DNA of 64,000 nt, taken from the NCBI GenBank assembly GCA_027592275.1, contig JAQCKF010000008.1, forward strand, positions 61,831-125,830. Reading direction: 5' to 3'. Shown here in pieces: positions 9,634 through 19,671 of this stretch; within the stretch, counting starts at the first letter, position 1; each line of letters begins with the position of its first letter. Below the pieces are notes generated by a model. It was not told where the DNA came from and ran no database searches. It was given only the letters and a program-made list of their open reading frames with translations. A program made the position numbers and the translations under genes. The stretch is from Pseudomonadota bacterium. Lineage in GTDB: Bacteria; Pseudomonadota; Gammaproteobacteria; Pseudomonadales; Pseudohongiellaceae.

Positions 9634-11691
9634 TTAGTGCGCAGCGCCACCTGTGGCTTGCGCGCCAGGCATTGCCATTGCTGTCAGCTTGGAGCCTGTC
9701 TGCAGGATGATGTACTGATGTCCATCGTGCATCCAAGAGCTCATGCCATAGCGGCTCTGTGCTGGTACTTCTATCTTACCGATCTCTTCGCCGGTCTTCT
9801 TGTCGATGGCATAGAGCAATGCGGTTGTACCGTCGGAGTCCATGTCTGAGTAGATCAGCATGTTCGCGGTAGTAACCATCGTAATTGCATTACCAGTACC
9901 GGTATCCCCTATATCAATTCCTTCTAGAGCAGGACTGTTGCGGAAACGGTCAGGTGTTTCACCAGTTGGAATCTGAAATGCTATATCGCCTGTGTTCATG
10001 TCGTACGCAGTAATCGTGCTGTACGGCGGCTTGAAGTAAGGCAAGCCTGAAGCAAGACGAGGTGTGCGAGGTCGGGCACCATTGGCATAGGCTGCGAAGG
10101 TAGTTCCTGTTGGGGCATCGATGCGAGCATCAGCCTCTTCACCAGGGATAATTAGTTGCCAGCTACACGCTTTCCTAGAAGTTACATACAGGAAGCCTGA
10201 AGTAGGGTCAGCTACGGGTGGGTTATTGATATTTGCACCACCACCGTCACCAGGGCACATAGCTGAAGCTATCTTGCCCGAAGGATCATCCGAATGGATT
10301 GGCGGATTAAACAAAGGGCCCATATCGTAGTCAGCCATCACTTCAAGTGCTTCGCGGCGTAGTGCAGGCGTGAAGTCGATAAGATCGTCTTCAGTCAAAC
10401 CCTGCATTTCGAAAGCTGGTGGCTTAGATGGGAAAGGCTGTGTTGTTGACAGCTTTTCGCCAGGCACCATGGATGCTGGAACAGCGCGCTCTTCCATAGG
10501 CCAGATTGGCTCACCCGTTAAACGGTCGAAAGAGTAGACAAAGCCCTGTTTTGTAACTTGGGATACAGAAGGAACTATTCCTCTGCCAGGAATATTTAGG
10601 TCTAGCTGAATCGGGGCAGCTGGGTTGTCGTAGTTCCATACATCATGATGAACTGTCTGGAAGTGCCAGCGTCGTTCGCCAGTTTCCGTATCCAGTGCAA
10701 TCAGGCTAGTACCAAACAGGCCATCACCAGGGCGGAAGCCGCCGTAGTAATCGATTGTGGGTGGATTAGTTGGAACATAAACAATGTTGTTCTCAGGATC
10801 GGCTGTAAGCGGTGCCCAAGAAGACACATCTCCTGTCCACTGCCACGCATCGTTTTCCCAAGTCTCATGGCCGTATTCGCCCGGGCGTGGGATTACGTTG
10901 AACTTCCATTTGAACGCACCAGTAGTCTTATCGTAAGCGAGGATATCGCCAGGAACGTTTTCGACTCTCGCCTGCAGATATCCCTGCTCAGCCGAGTTGC
11001 CAACGATGATAGTGTCGTTAACCACAATCGGTGGTGACGAAGTAGTGATATAGCCAGTCTCTAAAGGTATGCCTTCATAAGGATCGTAGGGATGACCCAA
11101 ATCAGCAAGCATGTCCACGACGCCAGTAGCAGGGAAGCCATCTACAGGCACCTGTCCACCAAAGCCCTCAAGAGGGGCGCCAGTATCAGCATCTAGTGCT
11201 ACTAGAAAGAAGCCAGGAGTGGAGATATAAACCACGCCCTTGCCATCTATTCTGGAATAGCCAATGCCTTTACCGTATGAGGCGCGCATGGAATATTCCC
11301 AGCGACCTGTGTTTGGTAGGCGATAGGACCATAGGGTCTCGCCAGTCTTGGGATCAATCGCAACCACATTACGGCGAGCACCAGATACGGTGAACAACTT
11401 GCCATCTACGTAAGTAGGGGTTGAACGACCAGATTGGCCGTTAAAGCTGGAGCCATCCCATTCCCAAGCAACTTCAAGCTCGTCGAAGTTCTCAGCCGTA
11501 ATCTCATCGGCTGGGGTATAGCGGGTGTGGGCGTAATCGCCACCGAGGGTAAACCACTCGGCAGTGTCGTCATTGACCAGATTCTGGCTCATGCCAATTT
11601 GTGGCAATATGCACAGAACGGTCGCTAAAAAGCTCAAAAAAGTGAGCTTATTAGGCTTTGAGCCGGATATTGTTAAAGGACGTGCTTTCAT
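9634..11691 (-). CDS. Exported PQQ-dependent dehydrogenase 1
   Basis: The 685-residue product has a Sec signal (to about residue 36, ending QIGMSQ) and then an eight-bladed quinoprotein propeller beginning EWFTLGGDYAHTRYTPADEI. Tryptophan-docking repeats of the type ALDTETGERRWHFQ and AIDKKTGEEIGKIEVP recur. The active-site segment reads VHHDVWNYDNPAAP. In the other three quinoproteins of this window the same place reads WDYD or WDWD, so this enzyme has Asn at the first of the two Asp positions. No haem domain is fused, so it needs a separate cytochrome. Members oxidise sugars, alcohols or polyols in the periplasm using PQQ and a divalent or rare-earth metal. The C terminus ends in a short Ala/Gly/His tail. 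ATG at 11691 is preceded by GAGGC. No partner gene is adjacent. Confidence 0.93.
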   Translation of the reverse strand: MKARPLTISGSKPNKLTFLSFLATVLCILPQIGMSQNLVNDDTAEWFTLGGDYAHTRYTPADEITAENFDELEVAWEWDGSSFNGQSGRSTPTYVDGKLFTVSGARRNVVAIDPKTGETLWSYRLPNTGRWEYSMRASYGKGIGYSRIDGKGVVYISTPGFFLVALDADTGAPLEGFGGQVPVDGFPATGVVDMLADLGHPYDPYEGIPLETGYITTSSPPIVVNDTIIVGNSAEQGYLQARVENVPGDILAYDKTTGAFKWKFNVIPRPGEYGHETWENDAWQWTGDVSSWAPLTADPENNIVYVPTNPPTIDYYGGFRPGDGLFGTSLIALDTETGERRWHFQTVHHDVWNYDNPAAPIQLDLNIPGRGIVPSVSQVTKQGFVYSFDRLTGEPIWPMEERAVPASMVPGEKLSTTQPFPSKPPAFEMQGLTEDDLIDFTPALRREALEVMADYDMGPLFNPPIHSDDPSGKIASAMCPGDGGGANINNPPVADPTSGFLYVTSRKACSWQLIIPGEEADARIDAPTGTTFAAYANGARPRTPRLASGLPYFKPPYSTITAYDMNTGDIAFQIPTGETPDRFRNSPALEGIDIGDTGTGNAITMVTTANMLIYSDMDSDGTTALLYAIDKKTGEEIGKIEVPAQSRYGMSSWMHDGHQYIILQTGSKLTAMAMPGAQATGGAAH

Positions 11692-11953
11692 TTTTATAGC
11701 CTCATTAGATGCAAAATCTAGTGGAGGATACCATAGCCTATAGTAAGCAGTGATAAGTGGAACTGTAATAAAGTGTGATAAAAAATACAGGTAATGGCGG
11801 GGTATTTCCTATTCGATTTCCCGTTATAGGGGACCGCTGTTGCACCTTTCTTGGGGGTTCGGCGTGAATCGCTGGAAGCAGCTATTCCTTCCACTTGCCT
11901 GTCGCCCCTGCTAGTCTTTGGCCCCAGTGTCGAAAATGTCTAGGAGAATTAGC

Positions 11954-13156
11954 GTGCCGTTGAAGTACCCGAAATCATTATCGTTGCGTGGATATACGCC
12001 TTTCAAATTTGCGTCCTTTCTCGTTTCTCTACTTGTTTCAGTGTCACTGATAAATACAGCTTCTGCCCAGCCCAGCGAACCTGAGCTGCCACGGCAGATG
12101 GCATGGACGGCTTATAACCTGGGATCCACGGGCTATAACCAAGCAGTTGCCATCGGCGCGATGCTGCGCGACAAATACAACGTCACCCTGCGGGTTATTC
12201 CGGGGCAGAACGACGTATCCCGATTACTGCCTCTGAAAACTGGTCGAGTCGATTTCACGGCCAACGGCGTGGCAACCTATTTCGCTCAGGAAGGTATGTT
12301 CCAGTTTGCTAATCCGGAATGGGGCCCACAGCCTCTGCGTCTATTGATGACTTCCAATGGCTTGAGCAATCAGGGCGTGGCGGTAGCCGCAGACACGGGT
12401 ATTACCACCTTCGCCGAGCTACGCGGTCGTCGAGTACCCTATGTGCGCGCAGCCCCAGCACTAAACATTTCTATGGAGGCTTATTTGGCGTGCGGCGGAC
12501 TAACTTGGGATGACGTAGTTCGCGTCGACTTCCCGGGTTACGACGCGAAATGGAATGGTGTGATCGACGGCGACGTCGATGTTGCCTTTGGTACAACTGT
12601 ATCGGGCCCGCCATTCAGGTTAGAAGCTTCGCCGCGTGGTATTCACTGGTTACCAGCACCTCATGATGACGAAGGTTGCTGGGAGCGGATGCTAGCTGTT
12701 GGTCCGTATTTCACCAAACATACCGCGACGCGTGGAGCTTCTATTGATGATGAAAATACCCATGAGGCAGGCACATACCCGTATCCGTTGTTAACTACGC
12801 TTGCTACTCAAGATAACGACTTCGTTTATTCACTCACTCGCGTAATCAACGAAAACTACGATGAGTTCAAAGACGCCGATCCCGGTGCCATCGGCTGGGC
12901 AATCGAGTCGCAGGTTTTTGATTGGGTCGTGCCTTATCACGAGGGCGCTGTAAAATATTGGCGCGAAGTTGGGGTGTGGACTGACGAGATTGAGGCGCAC
13001 AATCAAGCGCTTATTCAGCGACAGGAAGTGCTGGCTGCTGCGTGGACCGAAATGGAAGCACGAGGTATCCGAGATAAGGATGCCTTCGTCGAATCCTGGG
13101 CGGAGTTGCGCGCTGAACGTCTGGAGGCAGCCGGCTTCGATCCGGTCTGGCGCTAG
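11954..13156 (+). CDS. TAXI-family TRAP transporter substrate-binding protein
   Basis: GTG at 11954 has AGGAG seven bases upstream and gives a clean signal peptide ending NTASAQ; earlier in-frame starts (11918, 11936) lack a ribosome site. The mature protein carries TAXI features: TAYNLGSTGYNQAVAIGAML, RVIPGQNDVSRLLPLKTGRV and LRGRRVPYVRAAPALN. TAXI proteins bind small carboxylates or amino-acid-like solutes in the periplasm and deliver them to a TRAP permease. The next gene overlaps its stop and encodes that permease. The pairing with a TauD-like oxygenase downstream hints that the imported ligand is then oxidised in the cytoplasm (inference). Confidence 0.93.
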   Translation: MPLKYPKSLSLRGYTPFKFASFLVSLLVSVSLINTASAQPSEPELPRQMAWTAYNLGSTGYNQAVAIGAMLRDKYNVTLRVIPGQNDVSRLLPLKTGRVDFTANGVATYFAQEGMFQFANPEWGPQPLRLLMTSNGLSNQGVAVAADTGITTFAELRGRRVPYVRAAPALNISMEAYLACGGLTWDDVVRVDFPGYDAKWNGVIDGDVDVAFGTTVSGPPFRLEASPRGIHWLPAPHDDEGCWERMLAVGPYFTKHTATRGASIDDENTHEAGTYPYPLLTTLATQDNDFVYSLTRVINENYDEFKDADPGAIGWAIESQVFDWVVPYHEGAVKYWREVGVWTDEIEAHNQALIQRQEVLAAAWTEMEARGIRDKDAFVESWAELRAERLEAAGFDPVWR

Positions 13157-15132
13157 TGACTACTCAGACTAGAGAATTACCGAAGTTACTCCAGTGGCTA
13201 ACAGGCTTTGTCGCCGTTGCTAGTGCTTTTCTAGCGATGGATTCGCTGCGCTTGTTTGCCGAGAGTCCGCTGCTTGATTTTGTGATCACGGTGCAGAACC
13301 ATTACTACTATGCGTTGATGGGCTTGCTATTACCGCTTTGTTTTTTAATCTATCCCTCGTTTCGTGGCCCCAAGAGTTACTGGCTCGATAGCATTCTTGC
13401 TCTGGCAACATTTGGAGCCTGCTGTTTCTTTTTCTTCAACGCAGAAACGATGCTGGACTATGGCTGGGAGTTTTTAGCACCGTCCTATGCGGTATGGGTA
13501 AGCTATCTGCTATGGGCGTTGATTATGGAGGGCGTGCGTCGCAGCGGCGGTTGGGTGCTGTTCTTCCTCGTATTGGTGTTCTCTTTCTATCCTGTCGTGG
13601 CTGATAAATTACCTGGGCCTATCTCTGGCATGTCGTCGACCTTATCGGAGACGGCGTCTTATCACGTCATGAGTATCGAGAGTATTCTCGGTCTACCGTT
13701 TCGCGCGTATGCGCAGCTAGTCATAGGTTTCCTAATCTTCGGTGTCGCGCTGCAGCATACCGGCGGTGGTCGCTTTTTTATCAACCTGGCATTCGCGACG
13801 TTCGGTCACGTGCGCGGCGGCTCGGCCAAGGTGGCGATTGTTTCCAGCGGGCTGATGGGTTCCATGAGTGGCAGCGTAATTACCAATGTACTGACGACGG
13901 GGCAGATGACGATTCCAGCCATGAAGAAGAATGGTATGGAGAAGGAGTACGCAGCTGGAGTTGAAGCCTGCGCTTCGACTGGTGGTGTGTTACTGCCACC
14001 TATCATGGGATCGACCGCGTTTGTCATGGCGACCTTCCTCAATGTTGCCTATACCACCGTGGCCTTAGCTGCGACGATTCCCGCTTTGTTGTACTTTTTT
14101 GGATTGTTCGTTCAAGTAGACGCCTATGCGGCACGTAAAGGATTGGTAGGTACGCCGCGTGAAGAACTACCTAGTGTGAGTGAGACAATGAAGCAAGGTT
14201 GGTTCTACCTAGCGGCATTCGCGGTATTAATATTTCTGCTCGTCTATCTGCAGCGCGAAGCGGTAGCTCCATTCTATGCCACGGGCATGCTGCTAGTGCT
14301 GAATCAGTTGTTTCCGGCTCATCGTTGGAACATGAAAGAAACTGGTGCATTTCTCGTCGCGACCGGCAAGTTGCTAATGGAATTGCTGACCATCATGGCG
14401 GGTGTCGGCCTCATAGTAGGCGCGCTGTCTGTGTCTGGGTTGTCGGGAACTTTAGTCAATGACTTGCTGTATCTCGCCGGTGATTCCACGCTACTACTTC
14501 TATTGATGGGAGCGTTCACTAGCTTTTTCCTCGGCATCGGCATGACTGTGACCGCCGCCTATATTTTTCTCGCGATTGTACTTGCGCCTGCTCTGATTCA
14601 GGGTGGTCTGGATCCAATGAGCGTGCATCTGTTTATTCTCTATTGGGGAATGCTGTCTTTCATCACTCCGCCTGTCGCGCTTGGAGCATTCGCTGCGGCG
14701 AGCATAGCTGGCGCATCGGCACTGTCTACCGGATTCAAGGCGATGCGACTCGGTAGCGTGATCTATTTCATTCCGTTCTTCTTCGTGTTGGAGCCGGCGC
14801 TGATTATGTCGGGCACCTGGTGGGAGACGCTGTTTGCAACAGCAAAAGTTGCGGTAGGCATAGTGCTGATTGCTGGCACTCTGCAGCAGTATTTATTAGG
14901 AGTGGGGTTTCTCGATCGCAGTGGGCCGCTAGGTGTTGCTGGTCGTGCATTGGTGCTCGTTGGTGGTGGCCTGATCGCCTTGCCGACAACTGAGGTTATT
15001 GGCATTAATGTGAGTGACGCGACTCTTCTTATTAGTGGTGGCACTATGGCGATTATAGGTGTGTTGCTGAGTCGCAGTGCCGCTGATGATTTAGATACAC
15101 AGACACCGTTGGTATCCGGCACCCAAATCTGA
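13156..15132 (+). CDS. Fused TRAP transporter permease (4TM-12TM type)
   Basis: GTG at 13156 overlaps the stop of the binding protein (TAGTGA), showing translational coupling. The 658-residue hydrophobic protein starts with a small four-helix DctQ-like part (residues 10-140) and continues into the DctM-like large subunit, with the conserved segments SSGLMGSMSGSVITNVLTTG, EACASTGGVLLPPIMGSTAF and FFLGIGMTVTAAYI. The fused form is the one that works with TAXI binding proteins. It uses an ion gradient for uptake across the inner membrane. A last hydrophobic stretch (about 550-640) follows the usual domain. Confidence 0.95.
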   Translation: MTTQTRELPKLLQWLTGFVAVASAFLAMDSLRLFAESPLLDFVITVQNHYYYALMGLLLPLCFLIYPSFRGPKSYWLDSILALATFGACCFFFFNAETMLDYGWEFLAPSYAVWVSYLLWALIMEGVRRSGGWVLFFLVLVFSFYPVVADKLPGPISGMSSTLSETASYHVMSIESILGLPFRAYAQLVIGFLIFGVALQHTGGGRFFINLAFATFGHVRGGSAKVAIVSSGLMGSMSGSVITNVLTTGQMTIPAMKKNGMEKEYAAGVEACASTGGVLLPPIMGSTAFVMATFLNVAYTTVALAATIPALLYFFGLFVQVDAYAARKGLVGTPREELPSVSETMKQGWFYLAAFAVLIFLLVYLQREAVAPFYATGMLLVLNQLFPAHRWNMKETGAFLVATGKLLMELLTIMAGVGLIVGALSVSGLSGTLVNDLLYLAGDSTLLLLLMGAFTSFFLGIGMTVTAAYIFLAIVLAPALIQGGLDPMSVHLFILYWGMLSFITPPVALGAFAAASIAGASALSTGFKAMRLGSVIYFIPFFFVLEPALIMSGTWWETLFATAKVAVGIVLIAGTLQQYLLGVGFLDRSGPLGVAGRALVLVGGGLIALPTTEVIGINVSDATLLISGGTMAIIGVLLSRSAADDLDTQTPLVSGTQI

Positions 15133-15142
15133 GAAAGACATC

Positions 15143-15988
15143 ATGTTAGTAGTCGATCCAATAGATGCTCCTTGCGGGGCAATAGTTAGCAATATTGATC
15201 TTTCGTCTGACATTTCTGAACAAACTGTGGCACAGCTACGTAAGGCTTGGCTGCAGCACCATGTGCTGGTTTTTCCCAATCAAGTGCTTAGCCCTGCAGA
15301 TATCGAGCGCTTTACCCTAAGCTTTGGCAATTTTGGTGATGACCCATTCTTCTCTCCTATTGAGGAAAGCAGTCACATTGCGGCCATAAGTCGCGGCGCC
15401 GATGAGACTACTCCTCTTTTTGCCGAGAACTGGCATACGGATTGGAGTTTTCAAGCGAAGCCGCCGATTGGTACCTGCCTATACGGTATAAAAATTCCAC
15501 CTGTTGGTGGTGACACGCTTTTTTCGAATCAGCACAAAGCCTATGACGAATTGCCTGTCGTACTTAAGAATAAGATTGAGCACTTAATGGCGATTCATTC
15601 GGCTGAGTCAGCCTATTCACCCGATGGTGTTTATAGTGACAAACACGAGAAAAATATTGGGCGTAGCATGAATATAGTTGTATCGGATGAAGCTAGGCGA
15701 TCACAAAGCCATCCGTTTGTCCGAGCGCACACAGAAACTGGCGCGTTGGCTCTCTACTCCACTGCAGGCTACATTCAAGGGTTTTCTGGTATGGAAGTAC
15801 AAGAGAGTAAAGACTTGTTGCAAGAACTCCTCCAATATCAAGGTTCACCTCAGTTTGTGTATCGCCACAAATGGCAACCCAATATGTTAATTATGTGGGA
15901 TAACCGTAGTGTCTTACACAAAGCAACCGGAGGTTATGATGGTTATGATCGCTTGCTGCATAGGACTACGATTTCTCAATTCGACTGA
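15143..15988 (+). CDS. TauD/TfdA-family 2-oxoglutarate/Fe(II) dioxygenase
   Basis: The 281-residue product has the non-haem iron motif: His98 and Asp100 in ENWHTDWSF, and distal His259 in DNRSVLHKAT, followed by Arg270/Arg274 for 2-oxoglutarate binding (GYDRLLHRTT). Length is normal for the family, which hydroxylates small acids such as taurine, aryloxyacetates or carnitine-like compounds. GAGAAAG lies before ATG at 15143 and only ten bases separate it from the TRAP permease, so it is in the same operon and probably acts on the imported compound. The exact substrate cannot be assigned. Confidence 0.92.
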   Translation: MLVVDPIDAPCGAIVSNIDLSSDISEQTVAQLRKAWLQHHVLVFPNQVLSPADIERFTLSFGNFGDDPFFSPIEESSHIAAISRGADETTPLFAENWHTDWSFQAKPPIGTCLYGIKIPPVGGDTLFSNQHKAYDELPVVLKNKIEHLMAIHSAESAYSPDGVYSDKHEKNIGRSMNIVVSDEARRSQSHPFVRAHTETGALALYSTAGYIQGFSGMEVQESKDLLQELLQYQGSPQFVYRHKWQPNMLIMWDNRSVLHKATGGYDGYDRLLHRTTISQFD

Positions 15989-16000
15989 AGGAGAATGTTA

Positions 16001-16324
16001 ATGAAAATTACCAGATTACAGATTCTATATGGCGTGCTAGCTATCGTTGGAGTATGCGTTACCTGGTACTACAATTTGCAGCCAATGGAGATGAGCTACT
16101 TCGCGGGCTTGTATGCAAATCCTGCCGCGTCTTCCTTTACCAATGACCTGATCGTTGTTGTTACTGCATTTCTTATCTGGTCGTTCGTAGAGACAAGGCG
16201 CCTCAAGATGTCTTATGTGTTATGGGCAGTGGGTTTCGTTCTTACCTTCGTTATTGCGGCCGCGATGACCGTGCCTCTTTTCATGTTGCTACGTGAACGT
16301 CACTTGATTGCAATGACGGAATAG
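16001..16324 (+). CDS. DUF2834 small membrane protein
   Basis: ATG at 16001 has AAGGAG at 15988-15993; the ATG at 15995 is too close to that site. The 107-residue protein has three predicted membrane helices and the DUF2834 pattern: TWYYNLQ early, then SYFAGLYANPAASSFTNDLI and WSFVETRRLKM. Its ribosome site overlaps the TauD stop codon, so it is the last gene of the TRAP operon. No function is known for DUF2834. Confidence 0.8.
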   Translation: MKITRLQILYGVLAIVGVCVTWYYNLQPMEMSYFAGLYANPAASSFTNDLIVVVTAFLIWSFVETRRLKMSYVLWAVGFVLTFVIAAAMTVPLFMLLRERHLIAMTE

Positions 16325-16440
16325 TCTGCTGGAGACTGGAGTCGGTAATGCGTCGGTGCCGTGTCGGGCACTCTTTGCGTTTTCATTTCTGCTGCTGATT
16401 GCGAATTTCGGCTAGCAGGCTTCTCTCTTATCTACGTCTT

Positions 16441-16992
16441 TCATATGCGCGAAGTAACCCTAAAAGTCCACCAGTGATCAAAGCGCTCCTGGCCCAAGGG
16501 CGGTCGCGGCGTAACCATGGTTTCGATATCCGTAGTTTGTAGCTTAGCAACTCGAGCCCGAAACGCTCTGTCCATAGTTTCGGGGTCGGTTTCTCGATTC
16601 AGCAGTACGGGATAGACAAGATCTCCCAACCGGAGAACTGCTTGCTCATCGCTGCCTACTCTCGCTGCCCAGTATTTCCGATCACAGACAGAGCAACTCA
16701 GAAACAATTCGCCCTCAGGCGTGGCCATGCAATTAAGATTAATAGAATGGGGGCGAACGCCCGCCCAAATCTGTAACTGGCAGAGATTCTCCTGATTGGC
16801 CGTCGTTGTGTTCCAATCGCCAATGGGTGTATCTACCCGTTCACCAAACAACAGCCCACCAGGAGTCAGCGTGCAGGGACAGATGCTGGAGAAGATCGTA
16901 AACCCGACTGCAGTAGTCAGGAGTAGTACAAACACTCCACCACCAATCCACAGTTTCAGATTTGTATTGCTGCCGACCACCGCTTTTTTCAC
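16441..16992 (-). CDS. Small membrane-anchored protein, paralogue A of a three-member set
   Basis: GTG at 16992 has a perfect AGGAGG eight bases upstream. The 183-residue product has one N-terminal membrane helix (about 12-34) and then an exported domain with PGGLLFGERVDTPIGDWN, a middle Cys-rich part (FLSCSVCDRKYW) and RLGDLVYPVLLNRETD. The same order (PGG, a DW motif, an internal Trp, then R-[IL]-[GN]-[DG]-x-x-Y) occurs in the proteins at 19134 and 48628. I do not recognise a named domain. It is convergent with the DUF2834 gene. Confidence 0.65.
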   Translation of the reverse strand: MKKAVVGSNTNLKLWIGGGVFVLLLTTAVGFTIFSSICPCTLTPGGLLFGERVDTPIGDWNTTTANQENLCQLQIWAGVRPHSINLNCMATPEGELFLSCSVCDRKYWAARVGSDEQAVLRLGDLVYPVLLNRETDPETMDRAFRARVAKLQTTDIETMVTPRPPLGQERFDHWWTFRVTSRI

Positions 16993-17193
16993 TGTTTAGG
17001 CCTCCTGTAGTTAACTATCGAATCTGGGCACACACTGCGCTCTGAGCCTAGTTAGAATAAAAGCTATAGTCAGCTAAGTCTATTTCTACGTCGGCCGCCA
17101 AACTACGTTTATTCGATGTAGTACCAGCGCCAGAAAATATCTCTATAGTTTGCGCGGCAGAATGTTGAGCATTTCTGTACTACTACAAAATAA

Positions 17194-17656
17194 CTATTTA
17201 CTGATTTCCTCGAGCCTAGCGTTTAGAACGCGGGCGATAGTGTTCAACTCGTCATAATAATTGTTCTCTTCTCGCAGTGCCGCTATCGCTTCGCTCAATA
17301 TCTGGTGCTCATCAGCAAGCACTCCTTGCAATTGGCGGGGAGTCAGCAGTGGATTAGCTCCTCTGCGAGCACTTCTCGAATTCGCGGTTCTTGTGCTGAT
17401 AGTAAATTGCGGCTCGCATACCTCTCTTAATCAAGGAGCCGGTAGGCGAATAGTCATGGCAGACAATCTTAAATTGATCGTCTTCGCCGGATGCGTTAAA
17501 CACTTTATAAATCTCTTTCTGAATTTTATCAATCTGACTACGTAGCTGAGGTAGCGTCAAATCATCGATGAAGATCTGTTCTTCAGCCGCATTTGTGAGA
17601 CTTGAAAGCAAAGGTAGTAGTAATGCGCTCAGTAAGACAAGAATCGGCTTGTTCAT
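17194..17656 (-). pseudogene. Small secreted protein gene broken by a one-base frameshift
   Basis: The frame opening at ATG 17656 has a signal peptide ending LTNAA and then DDLTLPQLRSQIDK and KIVCHDYSPTGSLIKR, and it stops at 17354. Moving by one base at the GG at 17421-17422 restores a longer frame: IKR-VCEPQF, then NPLLTPRQLQGVLADEHQ and a charged C-terminal helix to a TAG at 17194-17196. Removing one G gives 153 residues with a Cys pair (VC...C), a common pattern in short secreted gammaproteobacterial proteins. The break is either a real frameshift mutation or a sequence error. Function unknown. Confidence 0.7.
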
Positions 17657-17728
17657 GTATAACTTCCGTCAGGGACTAGGTTTTAACTTTGGTGGGTCTC
17701 CGTTCCTTTTGCACTATCCTGCTCGTAG

Positions 17729-18937
17729 TTAGTTGATTTTCACTAGACCTATTTGATTCGAACTGCTCTGATGGATCAATAAGTTTCCTGCCTCTGTCTT
17801 CCAGACGTTTCGCACGATGCCGACACCCGATGGGATCGCCCAGCTCTGAAAAGATTCACTCTCGGGATTAAAGCGCACTAGTGCATCGGGCCGCATGCCG
17901 GATTCGTTATACCATATGACATCATCTATGACTGCAAGTGCATAAGGATGAGAGGAGGGGCCGCTGGGTGAATCCCATTGTTTGATCGCGCCCGTAGCTG
18001 GGTCTAGCCGACCGATCTTTCCTTGGGTCGAATTGACGAACCAGACCATGCCCTCGCTATCCAAATCGAGCCGACGCACGCGAGTTCTTTCGTTCGGTAT
18101 CTCGTAGTACTTCACTACCATGCTGTCCGGATGCATGGCGCCTATCTTGTTCGTGCCGTTATAGGCAATCCACAGTGTGCCGTCTTGTGCCGCCTTGATG
18201 CCGTAGGGGCGGGGCTGTGTTTCGATTTCTTTTAGCTCGCCAGTGTCTGGATTCAAGCGGCCGAGCATGGCCGCGCCCTGGGCGGTGAAATAGAGATTGC
18301 CATTGGGATGAAACGTGGCCGAGTGGGGGTCGCGAGCCTGTGTTTTGTATTCGGTTACTTCGCCGCTTATTGGGTCGAGCTTGCCTATGCTGGCATTGCT
18401 GTTACCCGTGTACCAGATGTTTCCATCGGCATCGGGCAGTATTGTATGTGGCCTGGAGGTAGGAGGCAGGCGATATTCTTCCATGACTCCGGTCTGGGGA
18501 TCTAAACGGCCGGTTAAACTAGCCCACATACCGGTCCACCAAATAGATCCGTCAGGTGCCTCAATCGGGTCGCGTACCCGCTGGCCGAGTGTAGGTGCAG
18601 TCCATTCGATAATGTCTATTTCCACATCCCCTGCAATCAGGTTTGGACGGCGCGAGGTGTCTTCTGGGAAATGCTCGGCAAGGTAGGCGGCAATGGTATT
18701 TGCCTGGGCAGAGGGCAGTTCGATCATGGTCGAGAACAAGTCATGCCATTGCTGCGCCGTGCTGTAGCCGGCGGCCCGAGTAATGGAGGCGACGCTGTGA
18801 CAGCTTGAGCAGGTATTCTCCACCAGTGCCTTGCTCGGCCCGTCTGGCAGGGGCTGGCCTCCACGCGATTGCGCCAACGCGGATGTTGAAAAAGGGAAAA
18901 CACAAACAATGGATACGATGGTCAGCAGTTTTTTCAT
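17729..18937 (-). CDS. Exported cytochrome c - Vgb-like beta-propeller fusion
   Basis: The 402-residue product has a signal peptide (1-23), a single haem motif CSSCH at 43-47 within a short cytochrome domain, then a propeller of the virginiamycin B lyase (Vgb) type with repeated phrases such as GSIWWTGMWASLTGRLDP, GNIWYTGNSNASIGKLDP and GMVWFVNSTQGKIGRLDP. In Vgb the propeller is a lyase, but here the fused haem suggests a periplasmic redox or sensing role; true lyase activity is doubtful. A second Vgb/haem protein with a different N terminus lies at 28926-31157. It is read alone, divergent from the gene at 19134. Confidence 0.88.
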   Translation of the reverse strand: MKKLLTIVSIVCVFPFSTSALAQSRGGQPLPDGPSKALVENTCSSCHSVASITRAAGYSTAQQWHDLFSTMIELPSAQANTIAAYLAEHFPEDTSRRPNLIAGDVEIDIIEWTAPTLGQRVRDPIEAPDGSIWWTGMWASLTGRLDPQTGVMEEYRLPPTSRPHTILPDADGNIWYTGNSNASIGKLDPISGEVTEYKTQARDPHSATFHPNGNLYFTAQGAAMLGRLNPDTGELKEIETQPRPYGIKAAQDGTLWIAYNGTNKIGAMHPDSMVVKYYEIPNERTRVRRLDLDSEGMVWFVNSTQGKIGRLDPATGAIKQWDSPSGPSSHPYALAVIDDVIWYNESGMRPDALVRFNPESESFQSWAIPSGVGIVRNVWKTEAGNLLIHQSSSNQIGLVKIN

Positions 18938-19133
18938 AACGATTACTCTGATTAAGCGGCCCAGAGGCGATTGGCTAGATACTTCACTCTATCTCCTATA
19001 ATTCGGGTGGGCAACTCGGTTTTTCGGGAATAGTGCTCCTACTACCACTTTCTGCGAGCTTGAGCTGAAGACAACAGGATGTGAAATGCCTTAAAGTTAG
19101 ATGCGGCTCGCTAAAGGCAGTTAGGAACAGACA

Positions 19134-19667
19134 ATGACGAGAAAGATTCTAGTAGTGGCGCTTCAGATAATCGTGGCAATGATTACGATTCCGGCGGTGG
19201 CGCTGGCAACCATGAGCTTCGAGAACCGTAATAACGATGGGCCTTCAATTGTTTTTCCCGGAGGTGAGCTAGTATCCGGAGAACTGTATTCCGGTCCAGA
19301 ACCCGATTGGAGCTTCACGAATGAAGTGTCAACTATTCACCTGCAGCTGGACAATCCGCTCAGCTCTAGGCTCATCTGGATCGAAGAGAGCGATGGCAAG
19401 GTCTATATTACCTCTGACTATATGAGTACCTGGCTAGGTCGTCGCTGGAAACACTGGGCAGTTCAGGCTTACGAAGGTGATGGTCTCGCGGTTGTACGCA
19501 TAAATGGCATTCGCTATGAGAGAAAGCTAGTTAGGGTTTTCTACAGTCCGCTGCTTGAAGGCGTCATCGATAAGAAAATAGCAAAGTACCGTTCAAGAAT
19601 AACAAGAGAGGCGATTGAGTCGGGTGAGACTTGGGTGTTTGAGTTGGCGCCGCGAGAGGGAGCGTAG
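19134..19667 (+). CDS. Small exported protein, paralogue B of a three-member set
   Basis: 177 residues with an N-terminal hydrophobic segment (6-28), then VFPGGELVSGELYSGPEPDW, KVYITSDYM, WKHWAVQAY and VVRINGIRYERK. The arrangement matches the proteins at 16441 and 48628. AGGA lies eight bases before ATG. The tail from about residue 140 is basic (KKIAKYRSRITRE). No known domain is recognised. A 45-residue membrane peptide gene follows five bases after the stop, so the two are probably coupled. Confidence 0.65.
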   Translation: MTRKILVVALQIIVAMITIPAVALATMSFENRNNDGPSIVFPGGELVSGELYSGPEPDWSFTNEVSTIHLQLDNPLSSRLIWIEESDGKVYITSDYMSTWLGRRWKHWAVQAYEGDGLAVVRINGIRYERKLVRVFYSPLLEGVIDKKIAKYRSRITREAIESGETWVFELAPREGA

Positions 19668-19671
19668 TTCT

